From: Flavobacteriaceae bacterium S0862
GTDB taxonomy: Bacteria; Bacteroidota; Bacteroidia; Flavobacteriales; Flavobacteriaceae
DNA: 64,000 bases
Assembly (NCBI GenBank): GCA_023015825.1
Contig: JALKAW010000001.1
Span: 124,001 to 188,000 of the forward strand
Direction of reading: 5' to 3'
Shown: in pieces, positions 47,721 through 56,595 of the stretch
Layout of the letters: every line of letters begins with the position of its first letter
Numbering within the stretch: the first letter of the stretch is position 1
The notes under the pieces: generated by a model
What the model saw: only the letters and a program-made list of their open reading frames with translations
Databases searched by the model: none
What the model was told of the DNA's origin: nothing
Translations under genes and position numbers: made by a program

Positions 47721-47745
47721 TCATTCTGAGCTCAGTTGAAGTGTC
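47721..47745 (+). repeat. Solitary degenerate CATTCTGAGC-type interspersed repeat
   Basis: TCATTCTGAGCTCAGTTGAA at 47721-47740, followed by GTGTC, resembles the short dispersed repeat TCATTCTGAGCGnAGTCGAA found between genes in many Bacteroidota. One copy, directly after the folD stop, with no partner visible in the window. Confidence 0.4.
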
Positions 47746-47809
47746 TTTTTAGTGTTTTTCCTTCTTAAAAAAAATGAGTACCTTTTTTACAAATTAAAAA
47801 GGTGTTCTT

Positions 47810-49546
47810 ATGAGACTATTTAAAATCCTGTCCCTATCATTATGTTTTCTTATTTTCAATTGTGAAACAACTACTAAAAAAGCCAATTCTGTAGCAGTTA
47901 GTGTGTCGTTTTCTAACGATGCTAAAAATCAATCTCTCGATGGAAGATTACTCTTAGTATTTGCCGATAATAATGAACGTGAACCACGTTTTCAAGTGAG
48001 TGAAGGTCTTAATGCACAACCCATTTTTGGAATGAACATTGACGGTTTAGCACCAAACGAAAAAGTGGTGTTTGACGAAACTATTTCAGGGTTTCCATAT
48101 CAAAGTTTAGGGGATATGGCGCCTGGAACCTATTATGCGCAGGCAGTGCTGCATACGTATGAAACTTTTAATTTATCCACAGGACATACTGTAAAATTAC
48201 CAATGGATAATGGTGAAGGGCAACAGTGGAATCGCTCACCAGGAAATTTATATAGCACACCAATTCAGGTTGAGGTTACTGAAGAAGGAATTAAAGATTT
48301 TGAGATAGTTATGGATAATGTCATTCCAGAAATCGTGCCACCTGAAGACACCGAGTGGATTAAACATATTACCATGAAATCAGAATTGCTATCAGAATTT
48401 TGGGGGCGTGATATGTATTTAGGAGCGCACGTCTTATTACCAAAAGGGTTTGATGAACATCCTGAAGCGAAATATCCATTAATGGTATTTCAAGGTCATT
48501 TTCCATCAGATTTTGGAGGATTTAGAACCACCCCTCCTGATGAAAACCTAGAACCTGTATATTCTGAACGATTTGATTTAGATGGTTACAATATTATTCA
48601 ACAACAAGAAGCTTACGATTTTTATAAGCGTTGGAATGAGCCAGATTTTCCACGTTTTTTAATTATTGAAATTCAACACCCAACACCATATTATGATGAT
48701 TCGTATGCAGTGAATTCTGCGAGCCAAGGACCTTATGGAGATGCCTTGACGTATGAATTAATTCCGTATATCGAAGAAATTTTTAGAGGTCAGGGTGAAG
48801 GATGGTCTCGGTTTTTATATGGAGGTTCGACAGGTGGTTGGGAAGCCTTAGCTGTTCAAGTTAAATACCCTGATGAGTATAATGGTTGCTTTGCTGCTTG
48901 TCCAGACCCTATTGATTTTGCAGCCTATTGTTTAACTAATATTTATGAGGATGAAAATGCATATTATGTTGGAGGGAAACATAAAAAAGTAGAAGTTCCT
49001 GGCCGAAGAGATTATTTAGGGAATATTAGCTCTACTGTTAGAGAATCTAATCATTTAGAGCTTGTTTTAGGAGATAAAACACGTTCTGGAGGTCAATACG
49101 ATATTTGGGAAGCTACCTATTCGCCTCAAGGTGACGATGGGTATCCTGTTAGACTCTGGGATAAAGTCACAGGAGACATTAATCATGAAGTTGCCGAATA
49201 CTGGAAAGAGAATTACGATTTACGACATATTTTAGAACGCGATTGGGATAAAGTAGGAGAGAAGCTCAAAGGGAAAATACATATTTACTGTGGCGATATG
49301 GATAACTATTATCTTAACAATGCCGTGTATTTAATGGAAGATTTTCTTGAAAGCACTACAGACCCTTATTATGCTGGAGAAGTTGATTATGGCGACAGAG
49401 CAGAACACTGTTGGAATGGTGATCATGAAAATCCTAATGCCATATCTAGATTGCGTTATAATAGTATGTACGTTCCTAAAATTATGAAGCGTATTGCAGA
49501 AAGTGCTCCTCAAGGAGCAGATCTGACTAGTTGGAGATACAAATAA
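47810..49546 (+). CDS. Esterase-like alpha/beta-hydrolase lipoprotein
   Basis: 578 residues. A lipoprotein signal ends at Cys18 (LIFNCETT). An N-terminal beta-rich region (25-165) precedes an esterase D-like hydrolase domain. The nucleophile is Ser340 in YGGSTGGWEA, and a late His lies in HCWNGDHENP; the acid is probably in the CGDMDNYYL segment. The substrate is unknown. It stands alone behind folD and converges on the M1 peptidase gene 10 bp away. A near-consensus box TACCTTTT lies about 30 bp upstream. Confidence 0.75.
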   Translation: MRLFKILSLSLCFLIFNCETTTKKANSVAVSVSFSNDAKNQSLDGRLLLVFADNNEREPRFQVSEGLNAQPIFGMNIDGLAPNEKVVFDETISGFPYQSLGDMAPGTYYAQAVLHTYETFNLSTGHTVKLPMDNGEGQQWNRSPGNLYSTPIQVEVTEEGIKDFEIVMDNVIPEIVPPEDTEWIKHITMKSELLSEFWGRDMYLGAHVLLPKGFDEHPEAKYPLMVFQGHFPSDFGGFRTTPPDENLEPVYSERFDLDGYNIIQQQEAYDFYKRWNEPDFPRFLIIEIQHPTPYYDDSYAVNSASQGPYGDALTYELIPYIEEIFRGQGEGWSRFLYGGSTGGWEALAVQVKYPDEYNGCFAACPDPIDFAAYCLTNIYEDENAYYVGGKHKKVEVPGRRDYLGNISSTVRESNHLELVLGDKTRSGGQYDIWEATYSPQGDDGYPVRLWDKVTGDINHEVAEYWKENYDLRHILERDWDKVGEKLKGKIHIYCGDMDNYYLNNAVYLMEDFLESTTDPYYAGEVDYGDRAEHCWNGDHENPNAISRLRYNSMYVPKIMKRIAESAPQGADLTSWRYK

Positions 49547-49556
49547 GCTTAACTAG

Positions 49557-51149
49557 TTAGTTGTTTTCTTCGAACAACAACCAAGAATTTGGGTCAATAA
49601 CCACATCTTTAACTTTCTCTTTTACATCTAATTTGGCTGTAGCCTTTTTATCTTTTACAGATAAAGTCACTACTTCAGAAGAGTCATCTTCATACACAAG
49701 TTTTAATTCTATTGGAAACGCAAATACTACATCAGTTTTTTGGGTTTGCTCAATGTTAAATGTTAGTGTTTTGTTATTCGATTTCCATGAGGTTTTTAAA
49801 ATTGGGTGTCCAGGTTTTTCTAACCATTGCTCAAAAAAGGCATCTAATTCTTGTTTGGTTACTTCTTCAAACACATTTTTTAAATCGTCACTAGAGGCAT
49901 TTTTGAAAGCATATTTTTTATAATAGGCTCTAATGCTATTCCAAAACGGTACATCGCCTACTTTTTTGCGTAACATGTGTAAAACCCAAGCACCTTTTCT
50001 ATAAGAGTTGGCATTTAACAAACGCATCAAACTTTTGGTTTCAGTATCTAAAACAGGCGTTAATTGCTCCTTAGAAAATTTAATGACTGCTTTACGTTGG
50101 TCATGAACTAATTCTAAAAAAGCATCTCTGCCTTTTATTTTTTCAACATATAAGTTGGTAAAATAGGTTGCAAAACCTTCACTTAACCAAACATGTGTCC
50201 AATCACTTTCAGAAGCCGAATTACCAAACCATTGGTGTGCAATTTCATGAGCAATAAGGTTTTCAATTTTACGCTCACCACTAACTGAGTTTTCAAAATA
50301 GAAAATATTACTGGCATTTTCCATACCACCAAAACGTGTTTTAGACTGTACGTTAGCCAATTTTGAATAAGGATAAGGACCAACATTTTCTATAAAGAAA
50401 TTAATAATGTCTTTTCCCATGGCGTAATCGTAAAAACCAGCTTCCTTGTTTTGTGGATATACCCATGATGAAATAGGAATATTATTGGTTTCGCCAATAT
50501 GCTGCACTGCAAAACGTGCAATACCAATAACCATCACTTTCGTTGGAATTGGCACATCAGTTTTCCAAACATAATAGGTGTTTTGATTATTCAAATCGGT
50601 TTCTTCGACTTGAGTGCCGTTTCCAACAACTTGATAATGTGAAGGTGCTGTTACATGCCATTCAACTAATGCTTTGTCAGAAGGATGGTCTACCGTTGGC
50701 AACCATTGATGTGCTCTGTTTGGCCAATTATCGCCAAAAAAAGTACGATCACCATATTTGTTTTTAGAAATCACCAATCCATCTTTTGGAACTCCATAAT
50801 AGGTCACTGAAAATGTTTTTTCTTCACCAGAATTGATGTTACTAAAAATGGTAAGTACATTGTTTTGATGTTCAAATTTTACAGGATTTCCATTTTCAGA
50901 AACTGAGGCTACCATCATCCCTTTATTTGTCTCATCGGTATTTTCTAAGTCTAATTTAAAACTCTCTAAATTTGAGGTTGCGATGAGGTTGACTTTAGCT
51001 GCTCCTTGCATGTTATTATTATCGTCATTTACAGAAATATGAAACTCATATTTTTGAACATCAATAGCACCATAATTGGTGTAAACACGTTGACTATAAG
51101 AAGTAAAACTGAAACAAAAAGCGACTAAAAGAAAGATGATTTTTTTCAT
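49557..51149 (-). CDS. Secreted M1-family zinc aminopeptidase
   Basis: 530 residues with a signal peptide (1-19). The zinc site HEIAHQWFGN is at 301-310 with the third ligand Glu324 in WLSEGFATYF. The substrate-binding exopeptidase motif appears as GGMEN at 274-278. It is short for M1 enzymes because it lacks most of the C-terminal helical domain, and it ends soon after a four-helix segment and a beta domain. It probably trims peptides in the periplasm or outside. Confidence 0.92.
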   Translation of the reverse strand: MKKIIFLLVAFCFSFTSYSQRVYTNYGAIDVQKYEFHISVNDDNNNMQGAAKVNLIATSNLESFKLDLENTDETNKGMMVASVSENGNPVKFEHQNNVLTIFSNINSGEEKTFSVTYYGVPKDGLVISKNKYGDRTFFGDNWPNRAHQWLPTVDHPSDKALVEWHVTAPSHYQVVGNGTQVEETDLNNQNTYYVWKTDVPIPTKVMVIGIARFAVQHIGETNNIPISSWVYPQNKEAGFYDYAMGKDIINFFIENVGPYPYSKLANVQSKTRFGGMENASNIFYFENSVSGERKIENLIAHEIAHQWFGNSASESDWTHVWLSEGFATYFTNLYVEKIKGRDAFLELVHDQRKAVIKFSKEQLTPVLDTETKSLMRLLNANSYRKGAWVLHMLRKKVGDVPFWNSIRAYYKKYAFKNASSDDLKNVFEEVTKQELDAFFEQWLEKPGHPILKTSWKSNNKTLTFNIEQTQKTDVVFAFPIELKLVYEDDSSEVVTLSVKDKKATAKLDVKEKVKDVVIDPNSWLLFEENN

Positions 51150-51161
51150 GGTATGGATTAA

Positions 51162-51584
51162 TTATTTAGCAAAAAGTTGGTTCATGTCTTTAAAGGCTTT
51201 AAACTCTAAAGCATTTCCTGAAGGGTCTAAAAAAAACATCGTTGCTTGTTCGCCAACAAGACCTTCAAACCTAATATAAGGTTCAATAATAAATTCAATG
51301 CCTTTTGCTTTTAATGATTCAGCGAAGGTTTGAAACTTATCCCAAGGGAGTACAACTCCAAAATGAGGAACAGGAACATTTTTACCATCTACAGGATTAG
51401 TGTGTACAGCCTCTTTAGATTTTTCTTTGTAATGAATCACTAGTTGATGACCAAAAAAATCAAAATCTACCCAATGGTCGCTACTGCGTCCTTCAACGCA
51501 ACCAAGCGTGTCTCTGTAAAATGTTCTGCAAGTGTCTAAATTCCATACAGGAATTGCTAAGTGAAAAGGTGAAATTTGTATCAT
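51162..51584 (-). CDS. VOC-superfamily (glyoxalase/dioxygenase-like) protein
   Basis: 140 residues from the ATG at 51582-51584 ([16 protein letters not shown]). The open frame extends 16 codons upstream, but those cover a likely promoter (inverted repeat TGTAAC/GTTACA at 51595-51611). It has two beta-alpha-beta-beta-beta modules: [20 protein letters not shown] with a metal-type His and Glu, then [12 protein letters not shown] and [16 protein letters not shown]. The substrate cannot be told. 12 bp upstream of the M1 peptidase gene on the same strand, so probably one transcript. Confidence 0.85.
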   Translation of the reverse strand: MIQISPFHLAIPVWNLDTCRTFYRDTLGCVEGRSSDHWVDFDFFGHQLVIHYKEKSKEAVHTNPVDGKNVPVPHFGVVLPWDKFQTFAESLKAKGIEFIIEPYIRFEGLVGEQATMFFLDPSGNALEFKAFKDMNQLFAK

Positions 51585-51658
51585 TGGATTGGTTTGTAAC
51601 GTAAAGTTACATTTTTTGTCCAATACAATCACTTTTTCAAGTAGAGTAATAATATTTA

Positions 51659-52411
51659 CTAATAGTTTTTTGAACTAGGATTATGGATTTTTGTTGAATC
51701 ACTCAACAAATTGTTAAGTGTTTTTAGCTCTTCGGTTGAGAGATTTCTATAACTTCCAACAGGCACATCTAAGGTTATATTCATAATACGTGTGCGTTTT
51801 AAAGTCTGTACTTCGTAATTTAAATATTCGCACATTCTACGAATTTGTCTGTTTAAGCCTTGCGTTAGAATGATACTGAAGGTATGCGAGTTTATTTTTT
51901 TAACCTTACAATTTTTTGTTGTTTGACCTAAATCTTCAATAAAAATTCCACCAGACATTCTATTAACAAAGGTTTGTGAAATTGGTTTGTCAACTGTTAC
52001 AATATATTCTTTTTCGTGATTGTTACTGGCTCTAAGAATTTTATTAACGATATCGCCATCATCAGTTAGGAGTATTAAACCTTCGCTTGGTTTGTCTAAA
52101 CGACCAATTGGGAAGATACGTTTATGATAATTTATATAATCGATGATGTTGTCTTTTTCAACGCTTGTATCTGTGGTACAAACAATACCAACGGGTTTGT
52201 TAAATGCTAAATAGGTGCGTTCAACGTCTTTGTTTTTAATAATTTCACCATCAACAGCAACAACATCTTGTTCTGTGACTTTGGTTCCCATTTCTGGAAC
52301 TAATCCATTAATGGTCACACGACCTTCTTCAATAAGTTTGTCGGCTGCTCGTCGAGAGCAGAAACCAGCTTCACTTAAATATTTATTGAGTCGGGTTAAC
52401 TTTTCTTCCAT
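51659..52411 (-). CDS. rluF: 23S rRNA pseudouridine(2604) synthase, RluF type
   Basis: 250 residues. An S4 RNA-binding domain (about 6-50, [20 protein letters not shown]) is followed by the RsuA/RluB-type catalytic domain with the catalytic Asp106 in [13 protein letters not shown] and the late motif [13 protein letters not shown]. The DKPSEGL form is typical of RluF rather than RluB or RluE (DTxSEGL). It has its own near-leaderless promoter box. Confidence 0.88.
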   Translation of the reverse strand: MEEKLTRLNKYLSEAGFCSRRAADKLIEEGRVTINGLVPEMGTKVTEQDVVAVDGEIIKNKDVERTYLAFNKPVGIVCTTDTSVEKDNIIDYINYHKRIFPIGRLDKPSEGLILLTDDGDIVNKILRASNNHEKEYIVTVDKPISQTFVNRMSGGIFIEDLGQTTKNCKVKKINSHTFSIILTQGLNRQIRRMCEYLNYEVQTLKRTRIMNITLDVPVGSYRNLSTEELKTLNNLLSDSTKIHNPSSKNY

Positions 52412-52415
52412 TAGA

Positions 52416-52423
52416 CAAAAGTA
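52416..52423 (-). promoter_or_regulatory. Candidate -7 box of rluF (near-leaderless)
   Basis: TACTTTTG on the minus strand fits TAnnTTTG and ends 4 bp before the rluF ATG (52411). The predicted transcript start falls within about one base of the start codon. Confidence 0.5.
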
Positions 52424-52433
52424 CTATTTATTA

Positions 52434-53261
52434 TTAGCTTTTTATAAAGTCAACAATGCTTTTGGTAACAGATGTACTATTAAGTGAATGTCCTAATCCT
52501 TTTGTGGAAATTAAGGTACTGTTTTTATAATTCGATGTAATAAGTGTTGCATCTGAAAAAGGAATAATAGGGTCTTTGACATCATGAATTATAAGTCCTT
52601 CAGAAGCTATGTCTTTGACGAATTTTGAAGTTGAAAATGCTGTTGGCGCAGCACCAAAACGATTGATGATGATTCTACTTAAGCTATTTTCAATTTTCTT
52701 ATTGTAGCCTAAAAGATTGATGTAGTTTTTGAGAATATCTTCAAATTCGGATGGTACTCCTAGCAATACCATTTTTTGAATAGATTCTAATTGATATTTT
52801 TGTTGATAAAACACCAATGACATACCACCAACCGAGTGACCAACAACTATTTGAGGTTGGTATTTTTGTGCGACAATATTTATAAATTCAGAATAAAGTA
52901 ATGCATTAAAATACTTGCTTTCAGACGCGCCATGAGCTGGAGCATCTAAAGCGATAACATTATACCCTTCATTAGTAAAACTGTCAATTTTATTTTTCCA
53001 GCGTGCCGAATTACTTTCCCAACCATGAGCCAGCAAAATGGTTGCTTTGTCTCCTTTCCAATGGTAGGTTGCAATCTTTAAGTCATCACAATGTAAGACT
53101 TCTTTTTTAGCCGAATTTAAAAAAACTTCTTGCTTAGGTGTTAGCTTCCCTTTTCTTGGTTTTGAAAATATATGTAGTGCTTTGTTTGCAGCATAATCGG
53201 CCGAAACATAGCTTAATACATTAAGGTATGAACCAATAAGTTTGATGATGTATTTTTCCAT
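52434..53261 (-). CDS. Alpha/beta hydrolase
   Basis: 275 residues of the serine hydrolase fold. The oxyanion region is AHGWESNSARW, the nucleophile Ser143 lies in VVGHSVGGMS, the acid is probably the Asp in LIIHDVKDPIIPF, and the His is in TKGLGHSLN. The substrate is unknown. Cotranscribed with the cupin and lipoprotein genes upstream; 14 bp separate it from the cupin gene. Confidence 0.85.
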   Translation of the reverse strand: MEKYIIKLIGSYLNVLSYVSADYAANKALHIFSKPRKGKLTPKQEVFLNSAKKEVLHCDDLKIATYHWKGDKATILLAHGWESNSARWKNKIDSFTNEGYNVIALDAPAHGASESKYFNALLYSEFINIVAQKYQPQIVVGHSVGGMSLVFYQQKYQLESIQKMVLLGVPSEFEDILKNYINLLGYNKKIENSLSRIIINRFGAAPTAFSTSKFVKDIASEGLIIHDVKDPIIPFSDATLITSNYKNSTLISTKGLGHSLNSTSVTKSIVDFIKS

Positions 53262-53275
53262 AAAAATAGGTGTGC

Positions 53276-53638
53276 TTAGTCTTCTCTATGAACTTTGTCA
53301 ATAGAAAAAGCGGGTGTACAAATTGCTAAATACTCACAAGGTTCGGTAAATGGATTTGAGTACTGTACTCTAACATTTTTATTGATTTTTATAGATTGTC
53401 CAGCTTCTAACACAATGGTTTCACCATCAATAATAAATTGCTTTTTGCCTTTAATAATATAGGTGTATTCATCAAATTCAGGTGTTTGAAAAGGTTCGCT
53501 CCAACCCGAAGGTGCAACCATATGTGCAATACTTAATTCTGGGTTGTTGTTTATTGCATTTCCAAAATGTTCCTCGATAAGTTTACCATCATCGGTAGGA
53601 ACAATAAAAGGTGATTTTTGTAGGGTGTATTTTTTCAT
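53276..53638 (-). CDS. Small cupin-domain protein
   Basis: 120 residues with a single cupin barrel (EPFQTPEFDEYTYIIKGKKQ, then GETIVLEAGQSIKINKNVRV). The usual metal-binding His residues of the first cupin motif are not obvious, so it may be a binding rather than catalytic cupin. Its ATG directly follows the stop of no other gene: the stop of the lipoprotein gene lies immediately downstream (TAG at 53641-53639). Confidence 0.75.
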   Translation of the reverse strand: MKKYTLQKSPFIVPTDDGKLIEEHFGNAINNNPELSIAHMVAPSGWSEPFQTPEFDEYTYIIKGKKQFIIDGETIVLEAGQSIKINKNVRVQYSNPFTEPCEYLAICTPAFSIDKVHRED

Positions 53639-54196
53639 CTAAAACCACTGAATAAAAAAGTTTTTAATCTTAGCATCATCAGGAATATGAATAGCTTCAA
53701 TTTTTAAATTCATATCAAAACGCATTTCTGCTGGTAATTCATTTTTATCAATTGTAAAATACGCATTGATGTCATCTACAGATACAATAATATTGCGCAA
53801 TGTGTTTTGAATGCTAGAAATTTTATAGTTTTCTCTAATAGCTTTAAAAGTGCTTTTTGTGTTTAATCCTTTAGGTGTTTTATAGCGTTCGTCAATAACC
53901 CTAACAGTTCTAATGGTTGCAGTAGAATCTAATGATTGAGAAGGTGATAAGACTAATAGCTCTTTGCCGCCCTTTTCGTAAATAATAATATCGTTTGTGC
54001 TGCCACTAAACTCATCACCGCTCACAGAAGTAACAATGGAATCGTTTGCGAATATCATTTTTAAATCTTTTACTTGCGTGGAATCGTTGAGGTTACCAAC
54101 ATTTTGTGTTGCTATTTGAAAAGGGTCTTGTTCTTTATTACAAGAAGTTAATAAGGCGATAGATAGGATTAGGGCTAAGATTGAGTGTTTTTTCAT
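53639..54196 (-). CDS. Hypothetical lipoprotein (possibly DUF4738-like)
   Basis: 185 residues with a lipobox LLTSCNKE (Cys19). The mature part is mostly beta, with the segment TVRVIDERYKTPKGLNTKST and a C-terminus TIDKNELPAEMRFDMNLKIE. This pattern recalls the DUF4738 lipoproteins, but I cannot confirm it. Its stop codon abuts the cupin start codon (TAGATG on the minus strand), which suggests tight translational coupling. A TACATTTG promoter box lies upstream at 54239-54246. Confidence 0.7.
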   Translation of the reverse strand: MKKHSILALILSIALLTSCNKEQDPFQIATQNVGNLNDSTQVKDLKMIFANDSIVTSVSGDEFSGSTNDIIIYEKGGKELLVLSPSQSLDSTATIRTVRVIDERYKTPKGLNTKSTFKAIRENYKISSIQNTLRNIIVSVDDINAYFTIDKNELPAEMRFDMNLKIEAIHIPDDAKIKNFFIQWF

Positions 54197-54238
54197 TTAC
54201 AAATAATTTTGTGTGATGTAATTTTTATTTACTGACTC

Positions 54239-54246
54239 CAAATGTA
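54239..54246 (-). promoter_or_regulatory. Candidate -7 box of the lipoprotein-cupin-hydrolase operon
   Basis: TACATTTG on the minus strand fits TAnnTTTG, leaving a leader of about 40 nt before the lipoprotein ATG. It lies in the 60-bp gap after the HerA-like gene. Confidence 0.45.
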
Positions 54247-54256
54247 TATTATGGAC

Positions 54257-55825
54257 TTATTTCATTACTTTTTTTAGTACTCCAAATACTGCTCGTATAA
54301 AAGTAGAACTGGTTAACACTTTAACGACAGGATTTTGACGTTGGTATCTGGTTGAAGATTTTCTTCTAGACTTGGATTCTTTTTCTTTTTTTATTGCTTC
54401 TCTTTCTTTTTCTAGCGCTAAACGTTCGTCTTCTTTTTTCTTTAAGTCTTCCGCTTTTTTAATTTTATCGTTGAGCATTTCATAAGCACTTTCACGGTCA
54501 ATTTCTTCATTATATTTTAAGACTAACTTCGAGTCGTCTAATAATTGATTTAACTCTTTTTGAGTCAAAATACCCATCCTGCTCATAGGTGCTCTCATCA
54601 TAGTTGCAGCCAATGGTGTTGGACGTCCTTTTTCATCTAATGCAGATACTAATGCTTCACCAATTCCTAGAGAAGTTAACACTTCGGCAGTGTCATAATA
54701 ATCCGTGTCTGGATAATTTTGTGCTGTTAGTTTTATAGCTTTTCTGTCTTTTGCAGTAAACGCTCGTAAGGCGTGTTGCACTTTTAAACCTAACTGACTC
54801 AAAACTGCTTCAGGGACATCTGTTGGATTTTGAGTTACAAAATAGAGTCCAATACCTTTGCTTCTTATAAGTTTTATAATGCTTTCAATTTGATTAAGAA
54901 GGGCTTTAGAAGCTTCGTTAAAAATTAAATGTGCTTCGTCAATAAACATGATAAGTTCTGGTCTTCCAGAATCACCTTGCTCAGGAAAGGTCTCGTAAAT
55001 TTCAGCCAATAAACTCAGCATAAATGTTGAAAACAGCTTTGGCTTATCTTGAATATCCGTTAATCTAATAATATTTATATAACCACGACCATCTCTAGTT
55101 GTTCGTACTAAATCTTCAACTTCAAAACTCTTTTCGCCAAAAAATAAATCGCCACCTTGTTGTTCTAGTTCTACAATACGACGCAAAATAGCACCTGTTG
55201 AAGCTGTAGAAATTCTACCATAGGAATCTTCAAATTCTTTTTTGCCTTCATTGGTAGCATATTGTAGTATTTTCTTGAAATCCTTTAAGTCTAAAAGAGG
55301 TAGTTTGTTGTCATCGCAATACTTAAAAATAACAGATATGATTCCAGCTTGCGTTTCCGATACATCTAAAATTCTTGATATTAAAACTGGTCCAAATTCA
55401 CTTACAGTGGCTCTTAATCGCACACCATCTTGTTCCGATAATGACATGATTTCAACAGGAAATGCTTTTGGGTCAAACGACAAGCCTATTTTTTCATGAC
55501 GCTCGTCAATTTTTTGATGCCCAGGACTTGGTTGTGCCAAACCACTTAAATCGCCTTTGATATCCATTAACAGTACAGGAATCCCTTTTTCACTCAAATT
55601 TTCGGCTAATACTTGAAGTGTTTTGGTTTTTCCAGTTCCAGTTGCTCCAGCAATTAAACCATGTCTATTCATAGTCTTAAGCGGCACTTTTACAAAAGCA
55701 TTTTTTACTGTTTCTTCGTCTAATATTGCTGAGCCTAAAGTGATATAGTCACCTTTAAAAGTGTTGCCTTCAGCGATATGATTAAAGAATTCTTCTTTGC
55801 GAGTCATGGTATCATAATTTTTCAT
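54257..55825 (-). CDS. HerA/FtsK-superfamily ATPase (DUF853-like)
   Basis: 522 residues. Walker A GATGTGKT is at 60-67 and Walker B near 290 in ELIMFIDEAHLIF. An arginine-finger region follows with VTQNPTDVPEAVLSQLGLKV, and the C-terminal part is a charged coiled coil (about 455-500) with a final basic helix. The start could also be the ATG at 55805-55807 (MTRKEEFF), where many homologues begin. The family is conserved but its substrate is not firmly known; a DNA- or protein-translocating motor is the usual assumption. No nuclease partner (NurA) is adjacent. Confidence 0.85.
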   Translation of the reverse strand: MKNYDTMTRKEEFFNHIAEGNTFKGDYITLGSAILDEETVKNAFVKVPLKTMNRHGLIAGATGTGKTKTLQVLAENLSEKGIPVLLMDIKGDLSGLAQPSPGHQKIDERHEKIGLSFDPKAFPVEIMSLSEQDGVRLRATVSEFGPVLISRILDVSETQAGIISVIFKYCDDNKLPLLDLKDFKKILQYATNEGKKEFEDSYGRISTASTGAILRRIVELEQQGGDLFFGEKSFEVEDLVRTTRDGRGYINIIRLTDIQDKPKLFSTFMLSLLAEIYETFPEQGDSGRPELIMFIDEAHLIFNEASKALLNQIESIIKLIRSKGIGLYFVTQNPTDVPEAVLSQLGLKVQHALRAFTAKDRKAIKLTAQNYPDTDYYDTAEVLTSLGIGEALVSALDEKGRPTPLAATMMRAPMSRMGILTQKELNQLLDDSKLVLKYNEEIDRESAYEMLNDKIKKAEDLKKKEDERLALEKEREAIKKEKESKSRRKSSTRYQRQNPVVKVLTSSTFIRAVFGVLKKVMK

Positions 55826-55899
55826 AAAAATAAGTAATCTTAAATTAAACCAAAATAAAAAAACTTTTAAGTTTTATGAAGAAACTAGAAACTCTAAAC

Positions 55900-55907
55900 T
55901 ATCTTTG
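55900..55907 (+). promoter_or_regulatory. Candidate -7 box of queE (near-leaderless)
   Basis: TATCTTTG fits TAnnTTTG perfectly and ends 6 bp before the queE ATG at 55914. Confidence 0.5.
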
Positions 55908-55913
55908 CGCACG

Positions 55914-56543
55914 ATGAACAAAGAAATTTTAGAACTTGTAAATAAAGGTGAAATGCTTCCGTTAATGGAAGAGTTTTATACCATTCAAGGAGAGGGTTAT
56001 CACAAAGGAACTGCTGCTTATTTTGTAAGAATTGGTGGTTGTGATGTTGGTTGTCATTGGTGCGATGTAAAAGAAAGTTGGAATGCTAATTTACATCCTC
56101 CAACAGATACACCCACAATTATTGATAATGCTATAAAATATAGTGACACAGTGGTTATAACAGGAGGAGAGCCTTTAACTTGGGATATGACTAAGTTAAC
56201 CCAAGGTTTAAAAGAAAAAGGCGCAAAGGTGCATATTGAAACTTCTGGTGCTTATAAACTAACTGGAACCTGGGATTGGATTTGCTTATCGCCAAAAAAA
56301 CTAAAACTCCCTGCCAAAGAAATATATGATAAAGCTCATGAGCTCAAGGTGATTGTTTACAACAAAGACGATTTAAAATTTGCTGAAGAGCAAGCTGCAA
56401 AAGTTAATAAAGACTGTATTTTGTATTTGCAACCAGAATGGAGTAAACGTGATAAAGTAATTCCGTTAATTGTAGACTACGTGATGGAAAACCCTAAATG
56501 GAAAGTGTCCTTGCAAACGCATAAATATTTAAATATACCTTAA
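55914..56543 (+). CDS. queE: 7-carboxy-7-deazaguanine synthase
   Basis: Radical SAM enzyme of queuosine biosynthesis that converts 6-carboxytetrahydropterin to CDG. 209 residues from the ATG at 55914; a TTG at 55905 would add MRT and overlap the promoter box. The cluster motif is C43-x3-C47-x2-C50 in FVRIGGCDVGCHWCDVKESW. The GGEPL motif of radical SAM enzymes is in VVITGGEPLTWDM. FYTIQGEGYHKG is the family opening. No other queuosine gene is adjacent. Confidence 0.95.
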   Translation: MNKEILELVNKGEMLPLMEEFYTIQGEGYHKGTAAYFVRIGGCDVGCHWCDVKESWNANLHPPTDTPTIIDNAIKYSDTVVITGGEPLTWDMTKLTQGLKEKGAKVHIETSGAYKLTGTWDWICLSPKKLKLPAKEIYDKAHELKVIVYNKDDLKFAEEQAAKVNKDCILYLQPEWSKRDKVIPLIVDYVMENPKWKVSLQTHKYLNIP

Positions 56544-56544
56544 T

Positions 56545-56577
56545 AAAAAAAGCCTTGATTTCTCAAGGCTTTTTTTA
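56545..56577. terminator. Bidirectional terminator between queE and the DUF2911 gene
   Basis: AAAAAAAGCCTTGA (56545-56558) and TCAAGGC plus seven T (56563-56576) form a perfect stem with a TTTC loop. T-tails exist on both strands, and the flanking genes converge. Confidence 0.9.
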
Positions 56578-56595
56578 TTAGTTGTTATATAGAGT

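Noticed and set aside
49561-49923. Plus-strand open frame of 120 codons at the end of the M1 peptidase gene
   Set aside because: Shadow of the peptidase coding strand, lacking a promoter and recognisable motifs.
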